From: Flavobacterium sp. Root420
Lineage (GTDB): Bacteria; Bacteroidota; Bacteroidia; Flavobacteriales; Flavobacteriaceae
DNA length: 64,000 bases
Direction: 5' to 3'
NCBI RefSeq assembly: GCF_001427905.1
Contig: NZ_LMEF01000030.1
Coordinates: 186,001 to 250,000, forward strand
Below the pieces are notes generated by a model that was not told the origin of the DNA, did not search any database, and was given only the letters and a program-made list of their open reading frames with translations. Positions 33,772 to 44,032 of this stretch are shown piece by piece (the first letter of the stretch is position 1; each line of letters starts with the position of its first letter). The position numbers were made by a program, and so were the translations under genes.

Positions 33772-36700
33772 ATGAAAAGTAAAATTATTTATTTTCTATT
33801 TTTCTTCTTTCCAATGCTGATTATGACAGCACAGGAAAGCGGAATTAAAGGAACGGTAATCTCGTCAGATGACGGAATGCCACTTCCGGGAGCAACCATA
33901 ATTATTTCCGGAACGAATACCAGTACAGTAACAGATTTTGATGGAAATTTTTCTTTCGGAAATATAAATTCAGATGCAGTAATTGTTGTTTCTTTTATCG
34001 GTTACGCGCCACAGTCGATTCCCGTTAAAGGACAAAAAACACTCAATATAATTTTAAAAGTAGACAACAATCAATTAAATGAAGTTGTTGTAACAGGATA
34101 CTCCAAACAAAAGAAAACAGATATTACCGGAGCAGTTGCTGTTGTAAACATGAAGGAAGTCATGAAACAGCCTGAGCCAAACCCAATTAAAGCGTTACAG
34201 GGAAGAGTAGCGGGGGTGAAAGTTTCGTCTGACGGATCTCCGAGTGGAGGAAATACAAAAGTGGTAATTCGTGGAGTTGGAACTTTAAACAACACAGATC
34301 CTCTTTATGTAATTGACGGAATGCCAACCAAATCAGGAATGCACGAATTAAATTCAAATGATATTGAATCTATTCAGGTTTTAAAAGATGCTTCCTCAGC
34401 AAGTATTTATGGTTCTCGCGCTTCAAATGGAGTAATTATCATTACAACCAAAAAAGGGAAAGAGGGTAAAATGAGAATCAATTTTAGTACTTATACCTCA
34501 ATTTCTGATTATTCCAGAAAACAGGAAGTACTGAATGCCAATCAATTTGGTGAAGCTTTATGGCAGGCAAATATCAACGACGGATTAAATCCAAATAATA
34601 ATAACCTGCGTTATCAATTTGATTGGTCGGTTAACAATAATAAACCAGAGCTAAATAAAGTTTTGGTTCCGGAATATTTAGATGCTGCTCAAACTCTGAA
34701 AGCTTCTAATACAGACTGGTACGATGCCATTTCGCAAACCGGAATAGCAAATTCTTATGATTTATCAGTTTCAAACGCATCAGACAAAGGAAGCTATGTT
34801 TTTTCATTAGGTTATTATGGAAGTGAAGGTGTTGTAAAAACAACCGATTTTGAAAGAATCTCGGCCAGAATGAATGGTTCTTATAAATATTTTGATGGTA
34901 AATTGGTTATCGGAGAAAATTTTAGTTTGAATCGTACCAACGAAGTTACAGATCCGGGAGTTTTAGATCCTGCACTTCGTGCTTTGCCAATTATTCCGGT
35001 ACGAACTGTTGACGGAAAAGGCTGGGGCGGGCCTGTAGGAGGAATGAATGACAGACAAAACCCGGTTCGTCTTTTAGAATATAATAAAGACAATAAATAC
35101 GATTATTTACGTCTTTTTGGAAATATGTATGCCGATTTAGAGATTATCAAAAATCTTCATATCAAGAGTAGTTTTGGTATTGATTACGGGTCTTATAAAA
35201 AACGCACTTTGCAAAGAAGTTACCAATCTGGGTATTTGCAAAATGATCAGACATCAGTTACAATTGACCAATCGGTGAGCGATAAATGGACCTGGACCAA
35301 TACGGCAATTTATAGCCTGAATTTTGGAAAAAGTAATTTGAATTTAATGGCAGGAACCGAGATGTATAAAGATGTTTTTGACACGACAACTTTACGTAAA
35401 AATGATTTTTTGATCGAAACACCAGATTATATGTATCCTGATGCAGGAACAGGAGAATCGTTTACAAGCGGAACTTCAACCGTATATTCATTGCTTTCTT
35501 ATTTTGGAAAGGCAGATTATGAGTTTGATAACCGTTATTTGCTTTCGGCTACCATTCGTCGTGACGGTTCTTCTCGTTTTGGTAAAAACAATCAATTCGG
35601 AACTTTTCCGGCAGTTTCAGCAGGGTGGAGAATCAGTAATGAAAGTTTCATAAAAAATAATGCACCTGCTATTTCAGATTTAAAATTACGTGTAGGATGG
35701 GGACAAACCGGAAATCAGGAAATTAGTAATACTGCCGTTTACAGTTTGTATTTGGCCAGTTATGCAGGTGGAAGCCCAACCTGGGCCACGTCTTACGGAA
35801 CAGCTTATGACATTGCAGGAAACGGAAACGGATTACTTCCTTCCGGGTTTATTGCAACACAATCTGGAAATGATGATTTAAAATGGGAAACGACTACGCA
35901 AACCAACATTGGTTTAGATTTCGGATTATTCAAACAAAAATTAAGTGGTTCTGTTGATTATTATATCAAGAAAACGGAAGATATCCTGGTTTTACCGCCT
36001 TATTTAGGAGTAATTGGCGAAGGTGGAAATCGTTGGGTAAACGGTGCTTCGATGGAAAATGAAGGATGGGAAGTTTCTTTAGGATACCATGATGAAACGG
36101 CATTCGGATTAAAATATGACATTTCGGCTAATATTTCTGCAAACAAAAACAAGATTACAGAATTGCCGGATGAAGTGAAAAATAATTATGGAGGAGACGG
36201 ATTAAATGATAATATTTTAGGTCGCCCGATTAACTCTATGTACGGTTATGTTACTGACGGATTATTTAAAAGTCAGGACGAAGTTGATAACTCGGCCAAT
36301 CAGGAAGGAAAAGGTCTTGGAAGAATTCGTTATAAAGATTTAAACGGTGACGGAACTATTACGGATAAAGACCGTACCTGGATTGGAAATCCAAACCCGG
36401 GTCTGTTGTATGGATTTAATTTAGGATTAGGATATAAAAATTGGGATTTCACCACTTTCTGGGAAGGCGCAAGTGATGTTGAGGTGATTAACAATACCAA
36501 ATATCAAACTGATTTCTGGAGTGTTGATGACGTAGGTTCTAACAAGGGAACACGTTTGTTAAATGCCTGGTCTGTAGACAATCCAAATTCTACGATTCCG
36601 GCTTTAACTACAGTCGATAGAAATGCAGAATCTAGATTTTCAACTTATTATGTGGAAAATGGAAACTATCTTAAACTGCGTGTTTTGCAATTTGGTTACA

Positions 36701-36876
36701 GTCTGCCAAAAGATTTGTTGAAAAGAATGAATTTCGAAAGCTTTAGATTGTATATCAGTGGACAAAATTTACTGATCATTGATGCTAAAAACTTTACAGG
36801 TGTAGATCCTGAGAATGCTGGATTTGGATATCCTCAGCCAACGACTTTTACCGCTGGTCTTAGTTTTACTTTATAA
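33772..36876 (+). CDS. SusC-like TonB-dependent outer-membrane transporter
   Basis: 1034 residues. Signal peptide (ends near AQES, residues 1-22), N-terminal CarboxypepD_reg-like domain GIKGTVISSDDGMPLPGATI, TonB box-like segment NEVVVTGYSKQKKTDITGA, plug domain with GVGTLNNTDPLYVIDG and the SusC motif VLKDASSASIYGSRASNGVI, then the beta-barrel ending in FTAGLSFTL with a terminal Leu. It imports fructo-oligosaccharides with its SusD partner, which starts 21 bp downstream. Energised through TonB-ExbBD, encoded elsewhere. Confidence 0.96.
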   Translation: MKSKIIYFLFFFFPMLIMTAQESGIKGTVISSDDGMPLPGATIIISGTNTSTVTDFDGNFSFGNINSDAVIVVSFIGYAPQSIPVKGQKTLNIILKVDNNQLNEVVVTGYSKQKKTDITGAVAVVNMKEVMKQPEPNPIKALQGRVAGVKVSSDGSPSGGNTKVVIRGVGTLNNTDPLYVIDGMPTKSGMHELNSNDIESIQVLKDASSASIYGSRASNGVIIITTKKGKEGKMRINFSTYTSISDYSRKQEVLNANQFGEALWQANINDGLNPNNNNLRYQFDWSVNNNKPELNKVLVPEYLDAAQTLKASNTDWYDAISQTGIANSYDLSVSNASDKGSYVFSLGYYGSEGVVKTTDFERISARMNGSYKYFDGKLVIGENFSLNRTNEVTDPGVLDPALRALPIIPVRTVDGKGWGGPVGGMNDRQNPVRLLEYNKDNKYDYLRLFGNMYADLEIIKNLHIKSSFGIDYGSYKKRTLQRSYQSGYLQNDQTSVTIDQSVSDKWTWTNTAIYSLNFGKSNLNLMAGTEMYKDVFDTTTLRKNDFLIETPDYMYPDAGTGESFTSGTSTVYSLLSYFGKADYEFDNRYLLSATIRRDGSSRFGKNNQFGTFPAVSAGWRISNESFIKNNAPAISDLKLRVGWGQTGNQEISNTAVYSLYLASYAGGSPTWATSYGTAYDIAGNGNGLLPSGFIATQSGNDDLKWETTTQTNIGLDFGLFKQKLSGSVDYYIKKTEDILVLPPYLGVIGEGGNRWVNGASMENEGWEVSLGYHDETAFGLKYDISANISANKNKITELPDEVKNNYGGDGLNDNILGRPINSMYGYVTDGLFKSQDEVDNSANQEGKGLGRIRYKDLNGDGTITDKDRTWIGNPNPGLLYGFNLGLGYKNWDFTTFWEGASDVEVINNTKYQTDFWSVDDVGSNKGTRLLNAWSVDNPNSTIPALTTVDRNAESRFSTYYVENGNYLKLRVLQFGYSLPKDLLKRMNFESFRLYISGQNLLIIDAKNFTGVDPENAGFGYPQPTTFTAGLSFTL

Positions 36877-36897
36877 TAAAGATTAAATCAAAAAAAC

Positions 36898-38589
36898 ATG
36901 AAAAAAATACTATATATAACAGGGTTTTTAGTGCTGGGAGTAATGGCATCCTGTTCTGATTTTCTTGAAAATGATCCGCGTGGTGTGTTGTCTGAAGAAG
37001 ATATTGTAACGCCTCAGTCGGTAGAAGGATTTATGAATGCAGCTTATGCACAGTTAGGAAATGATCATTATGATTCACCTTATAGTTTGTGGCCATTTGG
37101 AAATGTGCGTTCTGACGATGCTTACAAAGGTGGAAGCGGAACTAATGATATTCAGGATTTTCACTTTTTTGAAGTTTCGAATAATATCAGACCGGATTTT
37201 GGTGAATTAGATAACTTCTGGTACATCAGTTATGTTGGGGTTTCCAGAGCGAATAAAGCCTTAAAGGCATTAGAACAAATTTCAGAAGCCGATTTTCCGT
37301 TAAAGAAAACTCGTATAGCCGAGATGCGTTTTTTAAGAGGACATTTTTACTTTATGCTTAAAATTATGTTCCGAAATGTTCCTTACATCACAGAAGATAT
37401 TCCGGTAGAAGAGTATAAAACCATTTCAAATAAGGCACTTTCAAACGAAGAACTTTGGAATAAAATTGCGGAAGATTTTCAGGCTGCCGCCGATAATTTG
37501 CCGGAAACTCAACCGCAAGTTGGCCGTGCGACTCAAAAAGCAGCTTATGCTTATTTAGCAAAAACCCGTTTGTATCAGGCTTATACGCAAGACGAAACGT
37601 ATAAAGTTACAGGAATCAATCAACAGCATTTGCAGGAAGTAATTGCAGCGACTGACAAAGTAATAGGTAAAGCAAGCTTAGAGCCAGATTTTGCTAATAA
37701 CTTTTTACCTGGAACTTTTGAAAACGGAGCAGAATCGATTTTCTCAATTCAATTTTCAGATAACGATGGAACTCTATACGGAAGATTAAATTTTTCAGAT
37801 GTCCTTTCAACGCCTCAGGGTTTAGGATGCTGCGATTTTCATAAACCAAGTCAAAACTTAGTAAACGCTTTTAAAACGGGTACAAATGGTTTGCCTGAAT
37901 TTGACACTTACAACAACCAGGATTTTGATTATAAAAATATAGATGCTAATACGGTTGATCCAAGATTGTATCATACTGTTGCCATGCCAGGCTTGCCTTA
38001 TAAATATGATCCGGAATTTTTATATGTTGAAGCCTGGGTAAGATCTCCGGGAACGTATGGCTATTTTGCTTCATTAAAAGAAAATGTGGCGCCAAGCTGC
38101 AGCTGTGTGGTGAATATTGATCCTTTTTATGGAAATTCAAAAAACAGAATCCAAATTCGTTATGCCGATGTGATCTTGATGCGTGCTGAAGCTTTGATTG
38201 AATTAGGAAGACAATCAGAAGCTTTGCCATTAATCAATCAAATTAGAGAGAGAGCTGCTCAAAGTACCGGAAGACTTCCGTATGTGAACAACTTTAAAAT
38301 CAATACGTATGTTAACGGAGTTAATTGCAACTGGACACAGGATTTTGCCCGTAAAGCAATGCGCTTCGAACGTCGTTTAGAATTGGCTATGGAAGGAAAT
38401 CGTTTCTTTGATTTAGTTCGTTGGGGAGTAACAGATCAGGTACTGAATGACTTTTATGCTGGAGAAAAAACGAAGCGCACTTATTATCAGGATGCCTTTT
38501 TTGATGCACATAAAGAAGAGTACTGCCCAATTCCGTTGAAGCAAATTAATTTCAGTCAGGGATTGTACAAACAAAATCCAGGTTATTAA
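36898..38589 (+). CDS. SusD/RagB-like surface glycan-binding lipoprotein
   Basis: 563 residues. Lipobox GVMASC with Cys19, followed by SDFLENDPRGVLSEEDI, a common SusD start; TPR-like helices and the C-terminal signature RFERRLELAMEGNRFFDLVRWG and FYAGEKTKRTYY with CPIPLKQIN near the end. Forms the lid of the SusC transporter for fructan oligosaccharides. Pairs with the preceding gene. Confidence 0.95.
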   Translation: MKKILYITGFLVLGVMASCSDFLENDPRGVLSEEDIVTPQSVEGFMNAAYAQLGNDHYDSPYSLWPFGNVRSDDAYKGGSGTNDIQDFHFFEVSNNIRPDFGELDNFWYISYVGVSRANKALKALEQISEADFPLKKTRIAEMRFLRGHFYFMLKIMFRNVPYITEDIPVEEYKTISNKALSNEELWNKIAEDFQAAADNLPETQPQVGRATQKAAYAYLAKTRLYQAYTQDETYKVTGINQQHLQEVIAATDKVIGKASLEPDFANNFLPGTFENGAESIFSIQFSDNDGTLYGRLNFSDVLSTPQGLGCCDFHKPSQNLVNAFKTGTNGLPEFDTYNNQDFDYKNIDANTVDPRLYHTVAMPGLPYKYDPEFLYVEAWVRSPGTYGYFASLKENVAPSCSCVVNIDPFYGNSKNRIQIRYADVILMRAEALIELGRQSEALPLINQIRERAAQSTGRLPYVNNFKINTYVNGVNCNWTQDFARKAMRFERRLELAMEGNRFFDLVRWGVTDQVLNDFYAGEKTKRTYYQDAFFDAHKEEYCPIPLKQINFSQGLYKQNPGY

Positions 38590-38608
38590 TCTTTTAAAGA
38601 TCATTAGT

Positions 38609-40006
38609 ATGAAAAAACATATAAATAAATATTGGACCAAAGTGTCTGTGATATTGTCATTGCTTTTTATGATTACTGCCTGCGAAAATAGCTTTGAGAG
38701 TGGCGGTTTTGATGTCAATTCACCTTCTAATGTTACTTCATTTAAAATAAATGGAGTAGCAGGAGAAATTGATCAGAAAACAGGAAAAATTAATGTAACA
38801 ATGCCTTATGGATCAGATATTACTGCTGTAAAACCTGAAATTGTTTTACAGGCAGGAGCAACATCAAATCTTGATATAACAGTGCCAGTCAACTTTACAA
38901 ATCCGGTAACATTTAGAGTTGTAAATGGTAATTTGTTCAAAGATTACACCGTAACGACGGTAGTTTTGAGCCCAATTAAGAGTTTTAAAATCAATGGAGT
39001 TGCTGCAACAATCAATGATATGAGCAAAACTATTACAATGACTTTACCTGAAGGTACCAATTTGAAAACACTTCAACCTGTAATCGAATTAACCAATGGT
39101 GTTTCTATTTCCCCTGCTTCTGGAGTTACGATTGATTTTAGCAATCCAGTAACTTTTGTGGTAACATCTAACGGAAAGAGTGTGAATTATACGGCTAAAG
39201 TTGGAGTTCCGGTAACAGGATTGGTAGTTGCTTTTTTAGGGACTGCTGCAACAAGAGCTGAAATTACAAATATGGATGAAGTTACCGCTGCTAATTGGTT
39301 CTTTTCAACTTTTAGCGGAGCCAAATATATTTCTTTTGACAGCGTTCAAAACGGTGCCGACTTAAACGATGTTGACGTAATCTGGTGGCATTTTGATTCG
39401 GCAGCGACTTTACCTGCAATTGCCTATAAACCTGCTGTCATTACTTCCTTAAAGAATTTCAGAACTAACGGAGGGAATTTACTTTTGACATCTTTTGCTT
39501 CTCAATATGTAGATGCTTTAGGAATTGTTCCTTCAGGAAAAGGGCCGAATAATGTTTTTGGAGATTTTCCTCCAAACGGATTTGTAGATGCAAACTCTTG
39601 GGGAATGTCATTTAAAGGGCATGAAAATCACCCCATTTTTGAAGGGTTAACAACTTATGAAACAGGGAAAGCTAATTTATTGCAAGGCGGAACTTTCAGA
39701 CTAAACCATACTGGATGGTGGTTTGTACCGGAATGGGGAGGTTATGTTAATGGAGAAGGCTGGAGAAACCAAACAGGCGGAACCAATTTAGCCAGTGAGG
39801 CCTGGGATAATAATCTTGACGGAAGAGTGACTATTGCAGAATTTCCAAACAGCGCAACCAATAAAAATGTGGTCGTAATTTCGATGGGAGCCTACGACTG
39901 GTATAACGAAACCAATAGCAGCGGTGTTCCAAGCCAGGCTAATGAATTCATTAATAATATTAAGCTTTTGACACAAAACAGTATTAATTATCTGGCTAAA
40001 AATTAA
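38609..40006 (+). CDS. DUF4960-like surface glycan-binding lipoprotein
   Basis: 465 residues. Lipobox ITAC near residue 25. Two tandem immunoglobulin-like domains of about 80 residues each (VTSFKINGVAGEI... and IKSFKINGVAATI..., with PVNFTNPVTFRVVNG and TIDFSNPVTFVVTSNG), then a DUF4960-type domain from about 200 (VAFLGTAATRAEI, VIWWHFDSAATLP, GHENHPIFEGL, WNNLDGR-type Ca-like loop AWDNNLDGRVTIAEFP). Occupies the slot of the SGBP in known levan loci, so fructan binding at the surface is inferred from context and domain layout. Confidence 0.82.
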   Translation: MKKHINKYWTKVSVILSLLFMITACENSFESGGFDVNSPSNVTSFKINGVAGEIDQKTGKINVTMPYGSDITAVKPEIVLQAGATSNLDITVPVNFTNPVTFRVVNGNLFKDYTVTTVVLSPIKSFKINGVAATINDMSKTITMTLPEGTNLKTLQPVIELTNGVSISPASGVTIDFSNPVTFVVTSNGKSVNYTAKVGVPVTGLVVAFLGTAATRAEITNMDEVTAANWFFSTFSGAKYISFDSVQNGADLNDVDVIWWHFDSAATLPAIAYKPAVITSLKNFRTNGGNLLLTSFASQYVDALGIVPSGKGPNNVFGDFPPNGFVDANSWGMSFKGHENHPIFEGLTTYETGKANLLQGGTFRLNHTGWWFVPEWGGYVNGEGWRNQTGGTNLASEAWDNNLDGRVTIAEFPNSATNKNVVVISMGAYDWYNETNSSGVPSQANEFINNIKLLTQNSINYLAKN

Positions 40007-40027
40007 TTTACTTTGAATTCAATAAAA

Positions 40028-41581
40028 ATGAAATATAGAAATATAATAACAATCGCTTCCATTTTCTTTTCGCTTGTTTCTTGTAGTCAGGACGATACAT
40101 ATATTGGAGGTTCTGTTTCAGGAGGCGAGTCTGAAATGACAAGCATCTATCCTGTGCCACCCTCACAATGGATGGGAACAAATGATCCCTATTATAGTGC
40201 CGGTTATACAGGTGATATAATGCCTTTTTTTGATAACGGAAAATTCCATATTTATTTTCTTCATGATGCGCAGAATAAACCTGCCGGAAAGGGTTTTCAT
40301 GATATTCATGAATATATAAGTACAGATTTGGCTCATTTTACCTACGAAGGGCAAACAATTCCATTCGGAAAAACTGCTGATCCTGATTTTGCCATTGGCA
40401 CAGGATCAGTTGTAAAAGTGGGTAATCTTTACTACTTTTATTACACCGGACACAATGAAACACCTGCTTTTGTGCAATCAAATGCAAGAGAAAGTGTGTT
40501 GTGTGCTACTAGTACTGATTTAAAAAATTGGACAAAAGTGCCATCGTTTAAAATCACTGCACCTGCCGGATATTATAATTATGATTTTAGAGATCCGCAT
40601 GTATTTTACAATGATGAGCTGAAAAAGTATTCGATGTTGGTTAGTACACAAACTGAGCCGGGTAGAAAAGCAGTTTTATTGCATTTTACAAGTACAGATC
40701 CAGTTTCCGGAAAGTGGGATGTTCAAACGCCAATTTACACCACAACTCCGCAGGAAAATTATTTAATGATGGAATGTGCCGATATTTTTAAAATGGGAAG
40801 TTACTGGTATTTGATATTTTCTGAAAACTGGAGTGGGAATAAAGGAACACATTACAGAATGGCAACATCTATTAACGGGCCCTGGACAGCGCCAGAAAAT
40901 GATCTAATTGACGGAGAATATTTTTATGCCGGAAAAACAGCTTCTGACGGAAATAAAAGATATGTTTTTGGATGGAATGCCAGAAAGACACCAGAAAATG
41001 ATCTTGGAAATAAAGATTGGGCCGGAAATATGGTCATTCACGAGTTGATACAAAATCCGGATGGAACTTTAGGAACCCAGGCTCCTCAAAAAGTAAAAGA
41101 TTTGTTTTCTAAAAACATAATTGCTGAGATTGATGCGGTTTCAGAAAATGTAAATATAACTTCAGGAAATTATACTTTATCCGGTGCAACAAATAAAGCA
41201 TTGGCAACGTTTAAATCAATAGGCAAAAAAGCTAAGATAAAAGCGGAGGTTACTTTAGGAAATGCAAATGGTACTTCGGGATTTGTTTTTCATACCAATG
41301 ATTCCGGAAGTTATTATAAGATTGTTTTTGATATAACGAAAGGAAAAATCATCGGATATAATTCTGCGTCACAGGAAGTAACCCGAATACCTTTTCAATT
41401 TCAAATAAATACAAAATATGCTGTTGAAATAATTACTGAGGGAAGCGTTGTCGTACTTTACATTAACGGAAAAGCGGCTTTGACGAACCGTATTTACGGA
41501 AGAGACAAGAATAAATGGGGATTAATTGCTGAAGGACAAAACACCGTAATTTCAAATCTTCAGATTTCGCAACCAGAATAA
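40028..41581 (+). CDS. GH32-like lipoprotein with altered N-terminal motif
   Basis: 517 residues from the ATG giving MKYRNIITIASIFF; a TTG upstream is not needed. Lipobox SLVSC with Cys near 20. Clan GH-J signs: NYDFRDPHVFYN (RDP) and MMECADIF (EC/acid-base region). The usual WMNDPNG is not present; the aligned stretch is GYTGDIMPFF, which still offers an Asp. Residues about 365-517 form a lectin-like beta-sandwich. It is either a diverged GH32 enzyme with its own specificity or a binding protein. Context: fructan operon, between the SGBP and fructokinase. Confidence 0.72.
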   Translation: MKYRNIITIASIFFSLVSCSQDDTYIGGSVSGGESEMTSIYPVPPSQWMGTNDPYYSAGYTGDIMPFFDNGKFHIYFLHDAQNKPAGKGFHDIHEYISTDLAHFTYEGQTIPFGKTADPDFAIGTGSVVKVGNLYYFYYTGHNETPAFVQSNARESVLCATSTDLKNWTKVPSFKITAPAGYYNYDFRDPHVFYNDELKKYSMLVSTQTEPGRKAVLLHFTSTDPVSGKWDVQTPIYTTTPQENYLMMECADIFKMGSYWYLIFSENWSGNKGTHYRMATSINGPWTAPENDLIDGEYFYAGKTASDGNKRYVFGWNARKTPENDLGNKDWAGNMVIHELIQNPDGTLGTQAPQKVKDLFSKNIIAEIDAVSENVNITSGNYTLSGATNKALATFKSIGKKAKIKAEVTLGNANGTSGFVFHTNDSGSYYKIVFDITKGKIIGYNSASQEVTRIPFQFQINTKYAVEIITEGSVVVLYINGKAALTNRIYGRDKNKWGLIAEGQNTVISNLQISQPE

Positions 41582-41604
41582 CATTAATATAAAATAATTT
41601 TAGA

Positions 41605-42510
41605 ATGAATAACGGAAAAAACCTTAAGGCAGTGGCCTATGGAGAGGTGCTTTGGGACGTTTTTGCCAATGAAAAAAAGATTGGCGGAGCACCGCTAAAT
41701 GTAGCTTTGCGTATGAAAACATTAGGCTGTGATGTGGCCATGATTAGCTGTGTCGGAAATGATGAAGATGGCAAAGCGATTATCGATCAGGTAAAAAGTT
41801 TAGGACTTGAAACGAATGCTATTATGCAAACCGAAAATTTTGCAACCGGATTAGTAAACGTGACGCTGAATGAACGTGGTTCTGCAAGTTATGAAATCAA
41901 TTATCCATCGGCTTGGGATAAGATTGTGTTGAACGATTTTGCCAAAAAAGTAGCTGCTGATGCGAATGTTTTAATTTACGGAAGTTTAGTTTGCAGGGAT
42001 GAGGTATCAAGGCAATCTTTGGAAGAGTTGTTGCAAACACAGGCCTATAAGGTTTTTGATGTTAATTTAAGAAAGCCTCATTATTCATATGAAATTCTGG
42101 AACAATTAATGCATTCTGCCAATTTTATAAAATTCAATGATGAGGAATTATTAGAAATTAGCGCAGCTATGCAGTCGCCATTTACGGGTTTGGAAGACAA
42201 TATGCACTTCATTGCAGAAAGAACCAAAGTAACCGCAATGTGTGTAACTAAAGGTAAGCACGGAGCATTATTAATGTGGGAAGGGAAAATTTATGAAAAT
42301 GGTGGTTATCCCATTAAAGTTGCCGATACAGTAGGAGCAGGCGACTCATTTTTAGCAGCCCTAATAACATCTTTGCTGACTGGTAAATCTCCACAAACTG
42401 CTATTGACTTTGCTTGTGCAGTTGGGGCTTTAGTGGCAGGAGCACCGGGTGCCAATCCCGATATTTCGTATTCTAAAATTGAAAATATGATCCTTAAGGT
42501 AAAATTATAA
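41605..42510 (+). CDS. Fructokinase (PfkB family)
   Basis: 301 residues. PfkB-family ribokinase fold; catalytic Asp in the C-terminal signature DTVGAGDSFLAALIT, N-terminal GEVLWDVF and GGAPLNVALRM. Phosphorylates fructose imported by the MFS permease. It is the last gene of the fructan operon, 23 bp after the GH32-like gene, and is followed by a strong terminator. Confidence 0.93.
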   Translation: MNNGKNLKAVAYGEVLWDVFANEKKIGGAPLNVALRMKTLGCDVAMISCVGNDEDGKAIIDQVKSLGLETNAIMQTENFATGLVNVTLNERGSASYEINYPSAWDKIVLNDFAKKVAADANVLIYGSLVCRDEVSRQSLEELLQTQAYKVFDVNLRKPHYSYEILEQLMHSANFIKFNDEELLEISAAMQSPFTGLEDNMHFIAERTKVTAMCVTKGKHGALLMWEGKIYENGGYPIKVADTVGAGDSFLAALITSLLTGKSPQTAIDFACAVGALVAGAPGANPDISYSKIENMILKVKL

Positions 42511-42546
42511 CATTTTAACTTTAAAAAGAAAATCCATTTGAATTTG

Positions 42547-42586
42547 AAATGCCTCCAAAATGCAGTAATTATTTGGAGGCATTTTT
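42547..42586 (+). terminator. Terminator of the fructan operon
   Basis: 13-bp stem AAATGCCTCCAAA/TTTGGAGGCATTT around 12 nt, followed by T run; about 37 bp after the fructokinase stop. Confidence 0.85.
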
Positions 42587-42644
42587 ATTGGGACAAAAGT
42601 CACCTATAATACTTCTTATTGCCAATTCAGAATTTTTAATGCTG

Positions 42645-43517
42645 TCATTTTTTATTTAACAGATTAATTTTATCATATTTTCCGGCGTAAAAATCCTGAT
42701 AAGCCTGAACTATTTCTTCCTGACTGCTCATTACAAATGGGCCTTCTGCTACAACAGGTTCTGTATATTCTTCGCCACCAAATAGCAGAATATCGATTGC
42801 AATTTGAGCCGTGTTTTTTATCTCTATTTCTCCTTCATTTCTGCCAAATTCTATAAATTCTCCAACTCCAAATTCGGTGTCGTTCAGAATTGCATTATGT
42901 GTGGTTAAAAAAGTAGCAACTTCCATTTTATCTGTTAGGCTGATAGAAAATTGTTTCCCTGCCTCCAATTGGATATGATACAAAAACTGCTCGGAATAAT
43001 TAGGAATTTTCGAACTCAAATCTTCATAATTGCCAACAATCACTTTTATCCATCCGCTTTCGTCAGGCAATGCTTTTTTGGGTACTTCATTGGCCTGAAT
43101 TGCTAAATGTGCTGGTTTTTCGGCTTTGTTTTTTGCAGGTAAATTAATCCAGAATTGAAAACCCTGAACCATCTTGCTGTCTGTTTCAGAATCATAATTC
43201 AAATTTCCATCGTGAACTATTCCTGTACCTGCTTTCATCCATTGAACGCCACCTGAATGTATTTTCGCATAATTCCCGGCACTATCAAAGTGTTCTTCTT
43301 CGCCTTGAAGAATATAAGTCAATGTAGCAATACCTCTATGTGGATGTGCGCCCATACCGTCTTTATTTATGATCTCCTTGACAGCAGGAGCTACATAATC
43401 CAGAAATACAAAAGGACCAACTTTATTAGCATACCGGTTTGGCAACATTCGATTGATAGTCAATGGCCCTAAATCGGCTCTATTCCCCTTTGTTGAAAAA
43501 CTGATTTCCTTTTTCAT
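42645..43517 (-). CDS. Pirin-family protein
   Basis: 290 residues, two cupin domains. The metal-binding HPHRGIATLTYILQGEEEHFDS contains the His and Glu ligands of pirin quercetinase-type iron sites; MKAGTGIVHDG follows. Bacterial pirins may have quercetin 2,3-dioxygenase activity or bind partners; the true role here is unknown. It lies 5 bp after the DoxX gene and is the last gene of that unit. Confidence 0.9.
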   Translation of the reverse strand: MKKEISFSTKGNRADLGPLTINRMLPNRYANKVGPFVFLDYVAPAVKEIINKDGMGAHPHRGIATLTYILQGEEEHFDSAGNYAKIHSGGVQWMKAGTGIVHDGNLNYDSETDSKMVQGFQFWINLPAKNKAEKPAHLAIQANEVPKKALPDESGWIKVIVGNYEDLSSKIPNYSEQFLYHIQLEAGKQFSISLTDKMEVATFLTTHNAILNDTEFGVGEFIEFGRNEGEIEIKNTAQIAIDILLFGGEEYTEPVVAEGPFVMSSQEEIVQAYQDFYAGKYDKINLLNKK

Positions 43518-43522
43518 TTTAT

Positions 43523-43885
43523 TTACGCTTTAACTTTATTATAAAAGATATAAGAAACTCCCAGAATCACTACAAAAACAATAGGTGCAACCGCTACAGA
43601 TATTGGGTCTCCGCTCGCTGTATGTGCAATGAATGCAGAAATGAATGCTAATGCAAATCCAAAATAAGCGAATGATTTAATTTTATCTGAAACCATTGGA
43701 AGTATCAAAACTAAAGCTCCTAAAATCTTTAGAATAGCCAGTTCAATTCTGAAATAATCAGGAAAACCCAAATGCAAGAATGCTGCTTTCATATCAGGAT
43801 TGGTAAGATAACTGAATGCACTGAAAAGCATCATAAATGTGATAATTCCTGTTGTTGTCCAATAAATAATTTTGTCTTTGTTCAT
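43523..43885 (-). CDS. DoxX-family membrane protein
   Basis: 120 residues from the ATG giving MNKDKIIYWTTTG; an upstream in-frame start at 43957 adds 24 residues lacking membrane character. Four predicted helices (IIYWTTTGIITFMMLFSAFSY, ELAILKILGALVLILPM, FAYFGFALAFISAFIAH, VAPIVFVVILGVSYIFY) as in DoxX/DoxD small membrane proteins, probably linked to thiol or quinone redox. Cotranscribed with pirin. Confidence 0.85.
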   Translation of the reverse strand: MNKDKIIYWTTTGIITFMMLFSAFSYLTNPDMKAAFLHLGFPDYFRIELAILKILGALVLILPMVSDKIKSFAYFGFALAFISAFIAHTASGDPISVAVAPIVFVVILGVSYIFYNKVKA

Positions 43886-43977
43886 TTTTTCTAATTTTTG
43901 AGAGTTAATTTTTTGTTTATTTCTATGATGTAAAATTGCGTCGAAAACAACCCTCAAAACGATGCGATATGATAAAA

Positions 43978-44005
43978 AAAACCGTTGACATTTGTCAACG
44001 GTTTT
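43978..44005 (-). terminator. Terminator of the CCGTTGACA family, copy 1
   Basis: Stem AAAACCGTTGACA/TGTCAACGGTTTT with a TT loop and T/A runs on both sides. It follows the NmrA-like stop codon (minus strand). Three similar hairpins are at 46277, 47450 and 50203. Confidence 0.85.
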
Positions 44006-44032
44006 AGGTTTGTACTGAATTAATTTATCAGT

